The position numbers and the translations under genes are program-made. Of a stretch of 64,000 nucleotides of DNA, positions 36,728-45,750 are shown in pieces. The stretch is from Planctomycetota bacterium (lineage in GTDB: Bacteria > Planctomycetota > Brocadiia > SM23-32 > JAKLEA01). The notes beneath the pieces are model-generated. The model saw only the letters and a program-made list of their open reading frames with translations, did not search any database and was not told the DNA's origin. Within the stretch, counting starts at the first letter, position 1; each line of letters starts with the position of its first letter. The stretch lies in contig JAKLEA010000011.1 of NCBI GenBank assembly GCA_022711755.1, positions 1 to 64,000 of the forward strand, written 5' to 3'.

Positions 36728-37842
36728 ATGCCGAGGCGATCAAGGTCGTCCTGATATCCGTCGGGCTGGTCGCCGGCGTGTCTGTGGCGCTGGGGGCGCT
36801 TATCGTCGCTGCGGAGCGATACCTTCTCAATTATGGGACATGCAAACTGGACGTCAACGGCGGGAAGAAGGTCCTGGAAGTAGCGGGCGGGAAGTCCCTG
36901 CTCTCCACGCTGATGGAGGAAGGCATTTTCATACCCAGCGCCTGCGGGGGGCGGGGATCATGCGGATACTGCAAGCTCAAGGTGAAGGCTGGGGGCGGCC
37001 CCGTCCTGCCGACGGAGACGCCGTACCTAAGCAAGCAGGAAATCGCCGACGGCGTCCGGCTCTCCTGCCAGGTCAAGGTCCGCAACGACATCGCCGTCGA
37101 GATACCGGAACATCTTTTCGCGGTGTCCAGTTTCAGGGGGCGAGTGTCCCGCATAGCGGACATGACGCACGACATCAAACTTCTGCGAATAGAACTCATC
37201 GAGCCGGAGACGATAACCTTCCGTCCCGGCCAATATGTCCAACTTCAGACTCCGGCATACGGGGACGTCAAGGAGCCGGTGTATCGCGCCTACTCAGTCG
37301 CCAGCCCGCCGCATGACAACCGCGCGATCGAGCTTATAATACGCCTTGCGCCCGGGGGGATCTGCACGACATGGGTGTTCACGATTCTCAAGGAGGGGGA
37401 CGAGGTGCAGTTCAACGGCCCGTATGGCGAGTTCGTCCTCAGCGACTCCGACGCGGAGATGTTCTGGATCGCGGGCGGGTCGGGCATGGCCCCGTTCTGG
37501 GGACTTGTCCGCCATATGAAGGAAACCGGGATCAGGCGTAAGACGACTTATTTCTTCGGCGCCGTGTCAAAGCGCGACCTGTTCCTTCTCGACGAGCTGA
37601 AGTCGCTTGAGAAGGAGATGGAGAATTTCACGTTTGTGCCGTGCCTGTCATCGCCGCAACAATCCGACGAGTGGAAAGGCGAGGTCGGGCTGGTCACCCA
37701 GATTTTCGACCGGAAGGTCGAGGCGAATTCCAGCGCAGAGGCGTATCTCTGTGGTTCGGCGGGGATGATTGACGCTTCCGTGAAGGCTATTCAGACTAAA
37801 GGAATTCCGAAGGAAAAAATATTCTACGATAAATTCAATTGA
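36724..37842 (+). CDS. nqrF: Na+-translocating NADH:quinone reductase subunit F
   Basis: This 372-aa subunit is the electron entry point of the complex: it oxidises NADH through FAD and a 2Fe-2S cluster. A single N-terminal membrane segment (~8-30) is followed by a ferredoxin domain with Cys74, Cys80, Cys83 and Cys115. The FAD-binding motif RAYSV is at 188-192, and the NADH-binding pocket includes WIAGGSGMAPFWGLV. The C-terminus CGSAGMIDASVKAIQ is normal. It is the last gene of the operon, converging with a minus-strand methyltransferase gene 29 bases away. Its presence separates this operon from Rnf, which uses RnfC instead. Confidence 0.95.
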   Translation: MNAEAIKVVLISVGLVAGVSVALGALIVAAERYLLNYGTCKLDVNGGKKVLEVAGGKSLLSTLMEEGIFIPSACGGRGSCGYCKLKVKAGGGPVLPTETPYLSKQEIADGVRLSCQVKVRNDIAVEIPEHLFAVSSFRGRVSRIADMTHDIKLLRIELIEPETITFRPGQYVQLQTPAYGDVKEPVYRAYSVASPPHDNRAIELIIRLAPGGICTTWVFTILKEGDEVQFNGPYGEFVLSDSDAEMFWIAGGSGMAPFWGLVRHMKETGIRRKTTYFFGAVSKRDLFLLDELKSLEKEMENFTFVPCLSSPQQSDEWKGEVGLVTQIFDRKVEANSSAEAYLCGSAGMIDASVKAIQTKGIPKEKIFYDKFN

Positions 37843-37871
37843 CCTGATGCCGTCTGCGGCGGCGGTTCTGA

Positions 37872-39044
37872 TCAAGGTTTTAGAAAACGGCAGATAAGTT
37901 CCGCGCCCATTATGTATCTGGCGCAGTCCATCTTCATCCCCCTGGATTCCATTTCGCGGCGCACCTCTTCAAGGTCGTAGTGCGAGATATGTTCGTCGGC
38001 ATAGCCGCGGGGTTGAAACTTTCTGTATAGAGATTCGATTATGCGCCACTGCGCGCGCCCGTAGTCCGGGGTGCCCAGAAGAAGTCTGCCGCCGGGGGCG
38101 ATCACGCGAGAGAGTTCGTCAAGAATGGCTGGGGACTTCGGCACGTGTTCGATCACCTGCGAGCAGATAACCGTATCGAACGAGGCATCGGGAAATGGGA
38201 GGCTGGCGATATCTGCCCTCACGGTTGAATTGCCCAGTCCGGCCTGAAATCGGAGCTTCTTCATACTGGCATCCAGACCGATCGCGCCGGGGAATCGTCC
38301 GAGGATTACGCTCGAACCGCAGCCGATGTCGAGCGTTCTGCCTGGCGGGCCGGCCAGAGCCACGGTTATCGCAACGCGCCGCCTCTGCCAGTATCTCTGC
38401 ATCGGAATGCGGCTGAAGAAGGCGCGATAGTCGTAATCCGCGCTGTCAATCGAATTGCGATAAGACCAGAGTTTCAGCAGCTTTGAAATATCGGCTCGAC
38501 CGCTCAGCGCGCCGGATCCGGATACATATCCGGATGGGCAAGGCTCCTCCGCCACTCTGAATCCCTGCGCCAGCGTCCGCGTCAGAATGCCGGGTGGAAA
38601 CCAATCGTTCGGGGCGCGGAGCGCTTCATCAGAAGCTGAGCCTCCAGTTATTAAGGCTGACGGGAATGGATTCTTTACAGGAAGGCTGAGCGCCCATGCG
38701 ACCAGCTTGTTCCGCATCCCCTCCGCGAAAGAGACTGGGACGGTTCCGGCAATGACGACGTCAGCCTTGCGCCTTGCCTCCCAGAGCGCCAGGAGCATTT
38801 TCGGCTCGCATCCGCAATCTGCGATGATCATGTAATGGCGCTGGCCGCATGAAGCAGGCGAAATGGACGAATCGGATAATTCCGCAGTTCCGCCCTCTGC
38901 GTGTTCGATCCGGCAGGTCACTGCCATATTGCTGAATGTCTGAATTATTTCATCGTGCTGGACGGCGCAACGGTTATTGCCAATGAGGATAATGCTAAGT
39001 TCCGTTTTATTGCCTCCGGCCTCAATATGGCGTTGCGGTGGCAT
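37872..39044 (-). CDS. glycosyltransferase-like N-terminus fused to SAM methyltransferase
   Basis: This 390-aa protein has two parts. Residues ~15-190 start TELSIILIGNN and contain IADCGCEPKMLLALWEA and ADVVIAGTVPVSFAEGMRNKLVAWAL, resembling a degenerate family-2 glycosyltransferase fold (dolichol-phosphate-mannose-synthase type). Residues ~215-390 form a class I methyltransferase: TLDIGCGSSV as motif I, VICSQVIEHVPKSPAILDELSRVIAPGGRLLLGTPDYG as the following region. No membrane segment is evident. The fusion suggests modification of a lipid-linked sugar or surface glycan. ATG 39044 has no good ribosome site. The N-terminal assignment is less certain than the methyltransferase. Confidence 0.78.
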   Translation of the reverse strand: MPPQRHIEAGGNKTELSIILIGNNRCAVQHDEIIQTFSNMAVTCRIEHAEGGTAELSDSSISPASCGQRHYMIIADCGCEPKMLLALWEARRKADVVIAGTVPVSFAEGMRNKLVAWALSLPVKNPFPSALITGGSASDEALRAPNDWFPPGILTRTLAQGFRVAEEPCPSGYVSGSGALSGRADISKLLKLWSYRNSIDSADYDYRAFFSRIPMQRYWQRRRVAITVALAGPPGRTLDIGCGSSVILGRFPGAIGLDASMKKLRFQAGLGNSTVRADIASLPFPDASFDTVICSQVIEHVPKSPAILDELSRVIAPGGRLLLGTPDYGRAQWRIIESLYRKFQPRGYADEHISHYDLEEVRREMESRGMKMDCARYIMGAELICRFLKP

Positions 39045-39087
39045 AACCCAGATATGGCGGATCGCTCCGGTTCACTCTGCGGGGGGA

Positions 39088-40071
39088 TCAAAACGGATCG
39101 AACAGGTCGGACTTCACGTCGCCGTCGCCCAAGAGGCTGACGAGGTCTGAAAGCGTGTCGGGATCGAAGGTAGTCTCCGTGCCCGATGTTGAGTCAAGCT
39201 CAAGCTTTCTGGCGTATTCTTTGATGGTCTCGCCCACGTCGTAGCGCGCTCTGCACATCCTGACCTGCGAATCGTTAGGCTCGAAGATGCTGAAACAAGC
39301 GCGGCTGTCCCCATCCCTGGGGAAGCCGACGCTGCCGACGTTGATGATGTAGATCGCTCCCTCCTCGATCTGGTAGACGTCGGATCGGGAATTGCCGTCT
39401 TCCCAATTCTGAGTAGGTTTGGGGAAAAAGAAACCGTTATCCTTCCATCCGGTGACGGACGGACGATGCGAATGGCCGACGAAAGCAATGCGCAAGCGCG
39501 TCTCCCTCATCGTTTTAACTGCCGGCCAGAGCACATTGCGTCCAAAAGGATTGGTCTTCCAGTCTGTCCAGGGTTGTTCGATGTGATTCCCACGGATTTT
39601 ATCCGGAAGCCTGTGGAGGGGGTCCAGGTATGGAAACGGAACCTGATCCTGGGGGCAGGCGTGGAAGAACCCGACGCTGCCAAGCGCGACCTTGTTATTG
39701 ATCTGATTGAGAAAATCCAGGTTCTCCCTGCGGAAGATGGCCCTGGTCCACCGCAGCGATTTCAGCGCTCTCACATGCGTCGGTTCCAGCAGGTCGGTCT
39801 CCCCAAGCACCCAGCGATCATGGTTGCCAAGCACCATGATGACATCGTTTGCCTTTCCGGATGCGGCAACCATCTCCCCGGCCGTCTTTCGCAGGAATTG
39901 CACCACCTCGTTCGGGGACGGGCCATAACCCACGTAGTCGCCCAGAACGGCCAGCCGGCCGGCCCCCCACACGCGCATGTTGTCTATTACCTGCCGAATG
40001 GCGGCGTAGTTGCCGTGGATGTCGGAGCAGACCAGAAATCGCGTACTGCTGATTTTTCGAGCGAAACTCAT
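39088..40071 (-). CDS. cytoplasmic metallophosphoesterase
   Basis: This 327-aa calcineurin-like phosphoesterase of the YfcE/DUF2437-like group has CSDIHGN, VLGDYVGYGPSP, VLGNHDRW, GFFHACP and FVGHSHRPSV, which supply the two-metal site. INVGSVGFPRDGDSRACFSIFE is the usual closing segment. No signal peptide. ATG 40071 is chosen since GGAGAGG lies before it; an ATG six codons earlier is possible. It lies just upstream of the glycosyltransferase/methyltransferase fusion on the same strand. The substrate is unknown. Confidence 0.88.
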   Translation of the reverse strand: MSFARKISSTRFLVCSDIHGNYAAIRQVIDNMRVWGAGRLAVLGDYVGYGPSPNEVVQFLRKTAGEMVAASGKANDVIMVLGNHDRWVLGETDLLEPTHVRALKSLRWTRAIFRRENLDFLNQINNKVALGSVGFFHACPQDQVPFPYLDPLHRLPDKIRGNHIEQPWTDWKTNPFGRNVLWPAVKTMRETRLRIAFVGHSHRPSVTGWKDNGFFFPKPTQNWEDGNSRSDVYQIEEGAIYIINVGSVGFPRDGDSRACFSIFEPNDSQVRMCRARYDVGETIKEYARKLELDSTSGTETTFDPDTLSDLVSLLGDGDVKSDLFDPF

Positions 40072-40233
40072 TCGATCCTCTCCATGCAATCATTATCGTT
40101 AGATGCGTTGCCATAGTCAAATGCTTATGGGGGTGACGGAAAGTGTTTGAACGGCCCCTCATGTGGATATTATCCTAGTTGTCCATGACTGCCCACGAAT
40201 ACTCGAAGAGGTACCCGACGGGACGCGACAGAT

Positions 40234-41676
40234 ATGGAACCGAATGAAGAAACGGGTTGCCCAACCATGGTGATGCCAAGAAACAGAGAGCAACTTACCG
40301 CAAGGTTTGCAGCCTTGATTGGAGCACCCTTCTATGTGGTATGCGGTATCTCCCACGTGTGCATGGACGGTCACATGGCCCATCCGCCCTACGCAGCCCT
40401 GCATTACATTAATGATCTCATTTGGATTGCGTCTTACGGGAGTGTTGCCGTTCTCGGTCTTCTGAAAGACCTGCCACGGCGCGGATCGCTTCTCGGATTC
40501 TCCGCCTTTCTTCTGCTGTCGCGTCTAGCGATGGGAAGCGGCGGGGGCATGCTGTTCATCTTCGAGTTGCCCGTGCTACTGCTTCTCATCCGCTCAACAC
40601 GCCTCCCCAAAGGGCAAAGCGTCGAACCAAACAACGAATCCAACAATAGAAGGCGCACGATCCGGCAAGTCTCCGGAGCCATCGGGTTCATCTTTGCGAT
40701 CCCAATACTGATACTGCTCGGATGGCTCGCCTCCCGCGTCTTCTTCTACGGCAAAGGCATCATGTCGCAGAAGATCAACATCAGTAAAATGGAACTGCCT
40801 TTCGCTACGGATATGGTTTTCCGGAACAGGCAGGCTGTCCGTCTGATTCTTCCAAACGGGAAGCATGTCGCGTTGTGGTGCGCTAAGCCTGGCTTATCTG
40901 CGCTGCTCGGTGGCCAAGAGCTTGAGCTCAAATGGGGCGAAAGACCGTTTGCCGAGCCCAAAGGGCTGTGGATCAAACAAGAGGACGGAACAGAGGAATC
41001 GAACGGGTGGGATTCCTACATAAGGTTTGGCGGGGTGTCGCCGGGGAGTGGTTCGGGCAGATTCATTGAGATGTTCGTGGATGAGTATCGGGTGACCGTT
41101 AGGGAGAAACAGGTTCGGAGGGATAGCCTGCCCGTTACATTGCGTGTTCGTCTGGCCACCGCAACGGAGCTGTCTGATAAAAAAGAACCGGCGGTTGAAA
41201 CCGGAACAACAACCCCGCTTCACGAAGCGGCCAGTGACGGACGGGAGGATGTTGTGAGAAGTCTCGTGTCTTCCGGCGCCGACGCCCTTGCAAGAGACGA
41301 ACAAGGCGCAACCGCATTGCACCTGGCGGCAAGCAACGGGCATATCGGCATCGTACAGTTCTTTCTCGATCACAGGGTCCCTGTGGATGTCAAGGCCGGT
41401 TCAAACAGGACGCCGCTTCTCTACGCCTGTGCTGGAGGCCGGACGGAAGTCGTCAGACTGCTGCTGGACAAAGGCGCCGATATCAAAGTCAGTACCGATT
41501 GCGGATGGACGCCCCTGCATTTTGCCGCGAACGCGGAAGTAGTGGAGTTGCTGATAGACGGCGGGGCGGAAATGAACGTCCTGGATTCGTGGGACGAGAC
41601 TGAACTGACCCATGCGATTCACAACAAGCAGCACGACGTCGTCGAGGCGCTGAGGAAGCACGGCGCACGGGAATGA
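40234..41676 (+). CDS. membrane protein with C-terminal ankyrin repeats
   Basis: This 480-aa protein has four hydrophobic segments in the first ~125 residues and one at ~150-170. A beta-rich domain follows (~190-330). The last ~140 residues are four ankyrin repeats: TPLHEAASDGREDVVRSLVSSGAD, TALHLAASNGHIGIVQFFLDH, TPLLYACAGGRTEVVRLLLDKGAD and TPLHFAANAEVVELLIDGGAE. The repeats presumably bind a protein partner. The start is uncertain; ATG 40267 or 40273 would remove 11-13 residues that add nothing visible. No obvious operon partner. Confidence 0.78.
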   Translation: MEPNEETGCPTMVMPRNREQLTARFAALIGAPFYVVCGISHVCMDGHMAHPPYAALHYINDLIWIASYGSVAVLGLLKDLPRRGSLLGFSAFLLLSRLAMGSGGGMLFIFELPVLLLLIRSTRLPKGQSVEPNNESNNRRRTIRQVSGAIGFIFAIPILILLGWLASRVFFYGKGIMSQKINISKMELPFATDMVFRNRQAVRLILPNGKHVALWCAKPGLSALLGGQELELKWGERPFAEPKGLWIKQEDGTEESNGWDSYIRFGGVSPGSGSGRFIEMFVDEYRVTVREKQVRRDSLPVTLRVRLATATELSDKKEPAVETGTTTPLHEAASDGREDVVRSLVSSGADALARDEQGATALHLAASNGHIGIVQFFLDHRVPVDVKAGSNRTPLLYACAGGRTEVVRLLLDKGADIKVSTDCGWTPLHFAANAEVVELLIDGGAEMNVLDSWDETELTHAIHNKQHDVVEALRKHGARE

Positions 41677-41884
41677 GCCGTCCGTCCCATCGGTCTTGAC
41701 ACAAAGCGGGATTCGGGTTAGGACATATAATGTCTTCATGCGGCGTTGGGATACCGTCTGAAGACCGCCGCTCCGTAGGACCGGAAACGCCGCTTTTCCA
41801 CGCCGATGCCTGTAGCGACTTCCCGAAGTGTTGCCGCTGCGCACTACGTCGGCCATTGGCACAACTCAGACAGGAGACACGATC

Positions 41885-42202
41885 ATGCCGAAATACCATC
41901 ATTTTGGAGTTCCAAGCAGCAAGGTCTACCCTAAGGCAACCTACATTGCGCCGGGCAAGGTCTATGCTACGAATCCGGACGATAGTCCCTACTGCATCGA
42001 GTTCCTTCGCTTTGAGAAGGACAGCCAGATGCCGAAGGAAGTCATGACAAAGCCGCACGTGGCGTTTGTGGTTGACGACCTTAAAAAGGAACTCAAAGGG
42101 AAGAATGTGCTGATTCAACCGTTTGACGCAACGGACAAGCTCCGTGTCGCCTTCATCACGGACGGCGATGCCCTGATCGAACTCATGGAGATGAAAGGCT
42201 AG
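41885..42202 (+). CDS. small VOC/glyoxalase-like protein
   Basis: This 105-aa protein reads as a single beta-alpha-beta-beta module: YCIEFLRFEKDS, KPHVAFVVDDLKKELKGK and FITDGDALIELMEM, the last with a glutamate in the place of a vicinal-oxygen-chelate ligand. AGGAG precedes ATG 41885. It lies 115 bases upstream of dhaK in the same direction and may be the first gene of that operon, possibly acting on a carbonyl intermediate. Confidence 0.72.
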   Translation: MPKYHHFGVPSSKVYPKATYIAPGKVYATNPDDSPYCIEFLRFEKDSQMPKEVMTKPHVAFVVDDLKKELKGKNVLIQPFDATDKLRVAFITDGDALIELMEMKG

Positions 42203-42317
42203 GGCGGCATGAGCCGCATGTTTCCGCAGTAGCGGGGGGCGCTTCGCCCATTTCGCTTCGCATCTCAAGCCCGATGCCGATTCGGATCATCGTTTCCCGA
42301 AACAGGAGGATGATTTC

Positions 42318-43319
42318 ATGCCGATGAAGAAATTTGTGAACAAACCTGAAGACCTTGTAAGCGAGTTGTTGCGCGGCTTCGCGCTTGCCAACGCGGACAA
42401 GATCAAGGTTCTGGACAACAACCTCGTCGTCCGAGCCAGGCCGAAGGCGAAAAACAAGGTCGCCATCGTCACGCTTGGCGGAAGCGGGCATGAGCCGGCC
42501 CTCAGCGGCTTCGTCGGGGAAGGAATGCTGGATATCAGCGTTCCTGGCGACATTTTCGCCGCCCCCGGCCCACCGAAGGTCATCGAGGCGTTGCGCATGG
42601 CCAACCGCAAGGCCGGCGTGCTCTTCATCGTCCTGAACCACGCCGGAGACGTGCTTTCCTCCAACATGGCGCTGGAAATGGCCAAACGCGAGGGCTTGAA
42701 CGTCAGGAAGGTACTGACTCACGAGGATATCTCCGCCGGCAGCCGCAAGAACCCGACGGACAGGCGCGGACTGGCGGGATGCCTGGCCGTGATAAAGGTC
42801 GCCGGCGCTGCTGCGGAGAAGGGCAAGTCCCTTGAGGAATGCGCCGCCATCGCCGAACGCATGGAGGCCAACCTGGCCACGCTTGCCGTGGCCGTATCCG
42901 CCGCGACTCATCCGGCGACGGGCGGCGTCATCGCCGACGTCAAAGAGGACGAAATGGTAGTCGGCATGGGCCAGCACGGCGAGGCCGGGGGCGGGACGCA
43001 AAAACTTAAGTCGGCGGATGAAACCGCCGCCATCATGCTCGACGCGCTGATCAAGGATCTTAAGATCAAGAAGGGCGAAGAGGTACTGGCGATCATCAAC
43101 GGCGTCGGCTCGACGACGCTTATGGAGCAATACATCGTCCTGCAATCGGTAAAGAAGGTTCTGGACAGGAAGAAGATCGCGCTGGCGCGATGCCTGGCCG
43201 GGGAATTCCTTACCGTTCAGGAGATGGGCGGATTCCAGATGATTCTGGGCCGCATGGATAAGGAACTGCTTTCCCTGTGGGACGCGCCGTGCCATTGCCC
43301 GGCATGGTCCGTGAAGTAG
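42318..43319 (+). CDS. dhaK: dihydroxyacetone kinase subunit DhaK-like
   Basis: This 333-aa protein is the substrate-binding half of a dihydroxyacetone-type kinase. The ketone would be held covalently by His220 in GMGQHGEAG (E. coli His218 equivalent). His58 in GGSGHEP and Asp111 in NHAGD match the catalytic His56 and Asp109. Surrounding blocks (GFVGEGMLDISVPGDIFAAP, RRGLAGCLAVIKVAGAAAEKG) fit the family. AGGAGG precedes ATG 42318. dhaL follows after 12 bases, but no DhaM phosphotransferase gene is present, so the enzyme is probably ATP-dependent. The substrate may be a ketose other than dihydroxyacetone. Confidence 0.93.
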   Translation: MPMKKFVNKPEDLVSELLRGFALANADKIKVLDNNLVVRARPKAKNKVAIVTLGGSGHEPALSGFVGEGMLDISVPGDIFAAPGPPKVIEALRMANRKAGVLFIVLNHAGDVLSSNMALEMAKREGLNVRKVLTHEDISAGSRKNPTDRRGLAGCLAVIKVAGAAAEKGKSLEECAAIAERMEANLATLAVAVSAATHPATGGVIADVKEDEMVVGMGQHGEAGGGTQKLKSADETAAIMLDALIKDLKIKKGEEVLAIINGVGSTTLMEQYIVLQSVKKVLDRKKIALARCLAGEFLTVQEMGGFQMILGRMDKELLSLWDAPCHCPAWSVK

Positions 43320-43331
43320 GAGACGCAGGCA

Positions 43332-43973
43332 GTGCCCGATAAATTCGTTCAGGCGCAACTGTCAGCCATGCTGATGGGCGCCGTAGCCCGGATCAAGGCA
43401 AACCACAAGGAACTCAGCCGCCTGGATTCCTTCGGCGGCGACGGGGACCACGGATCAGCCATGCTGCGGGCGGCTGACGCCATTGCGAAAACCGTCTCCG
43501 GCGCGAAGAAGAAGGCGACGAAAGACCTGCTGAGCGATACCGCCTGGGCAGTGATGGGCATTGACGGCGGCGCGACGGGACCGCTGCTCGGCAGCTTCTT
43601 CCTGGGCATGTCCGACGCCGCGGGAAAGGGCAAGTCGCTAGACGCCAAAGGGCTGTCAGCCCTCTTCATCTCCGGGCTTGAAGGCGTGATGAAAAACACT
43701 CCCGCCCGGGCGGGCGACAAGACGATGCTGGACGCCCTGATCCCGGCGGTCGAAGCCATGCAGACCGGCGCGAAGGCGGGCGCGGGAATCCCGGACTGCC
43801 TGAAAAGCGCCGCGGACGCAGCAGCAAAGGGCGCGGAAACCACGAGTAAAATGAAGGCGCGCTTCGGCCGCGCAAAGAACCTCGGCGACAAGAGCATCGG
43901 CAACAAGGACGCAGGGGCCGTCTCAATGTCCCTCATCTTCAAAGGATTCAGCGAAGGAGTTGAAAGTGCCTGA
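43332..43973 (+). CDS. dhaL: dihydroxyacetone kinase subunit DhaL-like
   Basis: This 213-aa nucleotide-binding subunit pairs with DhaK. Mg-nucleotide ligands Asp32, Asp37 and Asp39 lie in LDSFGGDGDHG, matching E. coli Asp30, Asp35 and Asp37. GGATGPLLGSFFLGM and LGDKSIGNKDAGAVSMS are the other DhaL signatures. The start is GTG 43332 after AGGAG. It overlaps the lsrF-like gene by eight bases, implying translational coupling. Confidence 0.93.
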   Translation: MPDKFVQAQLSAMLMGAVARIKANHKELSRLDSFGGDGDHGSAMLRAADAIAKTVSGAKKKATKDLLSDTAWAVMGIDGGATGPLLGSFFLGMSDAAGKGKSLDAKGLSALFISGLEGVMKNTPARAGDKTMLDALIPAVEAMQTGAKAGAGIPDCLKSAADAAAKGAETTSKMKARFGRAKNLGDKSIGNKDAGAVSMSLIFKGFSEGVESA

Positions 43974-44859
43974 CGATTCCGGCCAGAACAAGGAACAGAA
44001 GAACAAGGATTTCGGCGTAGGAATACCGGTCGCCACGAGAGGTTTTTTCCTCAAGGGCGCGTCGCATCTGGACTGGGGGATGAAGAACCGACTTTCTAAA
44101 ATCTTCAACCCGGCTACAGGCAAGGCGCTCATGCTGGCCTTCGACCACGGCTACATAATGGGGCCGACCTCCGGCATCGAGCGCATGGACCTGAGCATCC
44201 CGCCGCTGATGCCGCACGTTGACTGCCTCATGTGCACGCGCGGCGCGCTGCGTTCATGCGTCCCGCCGGAGACGGACAAGCCGACCGTTCTTCGCTGCAG
44301 TACGGGAGCGACGATCTTCCGCGACCTCAGCAACGAGGTCATTGGCGTGGCCATTGAGGATGCGATCAGTCTGAACGCGGCGGCGATCACGACTCAGGTC
44401 TGCATCGGCGCGGAGTACGAGAAAGCTACGCTGGCCAACCTTTCGCAACTTATCAACGAGGGTTACAAATACGGCATCCCGACGCTGGGCGTGACGGCGG
44501 TAGGCAAGGAAATGGCCCGTGATGCGCGTTACCTCGGTCTGGCCTGCCGAGTGATCGCCGAACTCGGCGCGCACTTCGTAAAGACCTACTACTGCGAACC
44601 GGGTTTCGATGAAGTCGTCGCCGGATGCCCCGTGCCGGTCGTGATAGCGGGCGGAAAGAAGTTGCCCGAGGCCGAGGCGCTGGAAATGGCTTACAAGGCG
44701 ATTGACCAGGGCGCGGTCGGCGTGGACATGGGGCGCAACATCTTCAACGCCGAGAACCCCGTCGCAATGGTTCAGGCCGTGCGCAAGGTCGTGCATGAAG
44801 GCGAGAAACCGGGCAAGGCCTATGATTTCTACCGGACGCTGATGGCCGGGGCGAAATAG
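43966..44859 (+). CDS. lsrF: LsrF-like class I aldolase/thiolase
   Basis: This 297-aa DhnA/DeoC-type TIM barrel closely follows the E. coli LsrF pattern, which transfers the acetyl group of phospho-AI-2 breakdown product to CoA. Matches include DFGVGIPV, FFLKGASHLDWGMKNRLSKIFNP, MLAFDHGYIMGPTSGIERMD, and the Schiff-base lysine Lys206 in HFVKTYY, followed by VAGCPVPVVIAGGKKLPEAEALEM. GTG 43966 is chosen: GGAG lies six bases upstream and the start overlaps the dhaL stop. No lsrK, lsrG, lsrB or lsrACD neighbours exist, so a true AI-2 role is doubtful; cleavage or acetyl transfer on a ketose 1-phosphate made by DhaKL is more likely. Confidence 0.88.
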   Translation: MPDDSGQNKEQKNKDFGVGIPVATRGFFLKGASHLDWGMKNRLSKIFNPATGKALMLAFDHGYIMGPTSGIERMDLSIPPLMPHVDCLMCTRGALRSCVPPETDKPTVLRCSTGATIFRDLSNEVIGVAIEDAISLNAAAITTQVCIGAEYEKATLANLSQLINEGYKYGIPTLGVTAVGKEMARDARYLGLACRVIAELGAHFVKTYYCEPGFDEVVAGCPVPVVIAGGKKLPEAEALEMAYKAIDQGAVGVDMGRNIFNAENPVAMVQAVRKVVHEGEKPGKAYDFYRTLMAGAK

Positions 44860-44941
44860 CCGCAGATCTTCGTGTCTTTGAGCCTTTGAGACAAGAATCG
44901 GACAGATAGAATAGAGTAATTCCTCGAAAGGAGATCATCTG

Positions 44942-45619
44942 ATGGACGGCATAAGCAGGCGCGGCGTGATGTGCAGCGCGATACTCGGCGGCGTGTGGAC
45001 CGCCCTCTCGGGCGGTTCCAGGGCCGAAGCCCAGGAGCAGAAGAAGATGAAGGTCTACCCCAACGAGCATTTCTACAAGGCCGACGGGACGTTCAACGTC
45101 GAGGCGGCCAAAGCCGCGTTTTACGAGATGTTCGACTTCCACAAGTATCCGATCGTCCCGCGCCTGAAGGGGGATGAGTTCTGGGTGGCTGACTTCGGTC
45201 TGGGCAAGTTCACCGAGATCGGCATGGGCGGCATCTTCTGGCTCAACTTCAAGGAGCAGAATTATTTCGGGCATGAAATCTTTCTGCTGCCGGGGCAGTG
45301 CATCCCGGAGCACAAGCACGTAAAAACCCCTGACGCAGGGCCGAAGCTGGAAAGCTGGCACGTGCGCCACGGTTTCGTCCACATCTACGGAGAAGGCCAA
45401 GCGACAGCCGGCGTAGAAACCCGCATCCCGCCGACTCACAAGGAGTGCTGCAAGGCAAAGGTTGAAAAGAAGCTCATGCCCGGCGAGGTAGGACACCTCG
45501 GCGCGGCGGAGCAGTGGCACTGGATGAAGGGCGGCGATCAGGGCGGGATCGTGACCGAGTATGCCACGTATCACGACGGGAAAGCGCTGCGCTTCAGCCA
45601 CTCGGGCATCAAGTTCTGA
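44942..45619 (+). CDS. exported cupin, D-lyxose isomerase-like
   Basis: This 225-aa protein starts with a twin-arginine-like signal (SRRGVMCSAILGGVWTALSGG). The single cupin barrel shows IFLLPGQCIPEHKHVK with two metal-binding histidines, VRHGFVHIYGEG, and AAEQWHWMKGGDQGGIVTEYATYHDG. This layout resembles sugar isomerases of the D-lyxose/D-mannose type. AAAGGAGAT precedes ATG 44942. It follows the lsrF-like gene by 82 bases and is likely the last gene of the operon, converting an aldose to a ketose outside the cytoplasm before uptake and phosphorylation; the substrate is inference. Confidence 0.8.
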   Translation: MDGISRRGVMCSAILGGVWTALSGGSRAEAQEQKKMKVYPNEHFYKADGTFNVEAAKAAFYEMFDFHKYPIVPRLKGDEFWVADFGLGKFTEIGMGGIFWLNFKEQNYFGHEIFLLPGQCIPEHKHVKTPDAGPKLESWHVRHGFVHIYGEGQATAGVETRIPPTHKECCKAKVEKKLMPGEVGHLGAAEQWHWMKGGDQGGIVTEYATYHDGKALRFSHSGIKF

Positions 45620-45716
45620 CCGGCGCGCGGTTATGGTTCTCGGTACCCGCAGTCTCCCCCCTGTCACGATGACTTGGAAGAATGCGCTGGTGAGTGGTCT
45701 GTTCGAAGGTCTGTCG

Positions 45717-45744
45717 TTGAAAAAGCCGAAAGCCAGACTACAAT
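45717..45744 (+). promoter_or_regulatory. putative promoter of retropepsin-like gene
   Basis: TTGAAA (45717-45722) and TACAAT (45739-45744) are separated by 16 bases. The predicted transcription start coincides with the ATG at 45751, suggesting a leaderless message. Confidence 0.45.
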
Positions 45745-45750
45745 ATAGTT

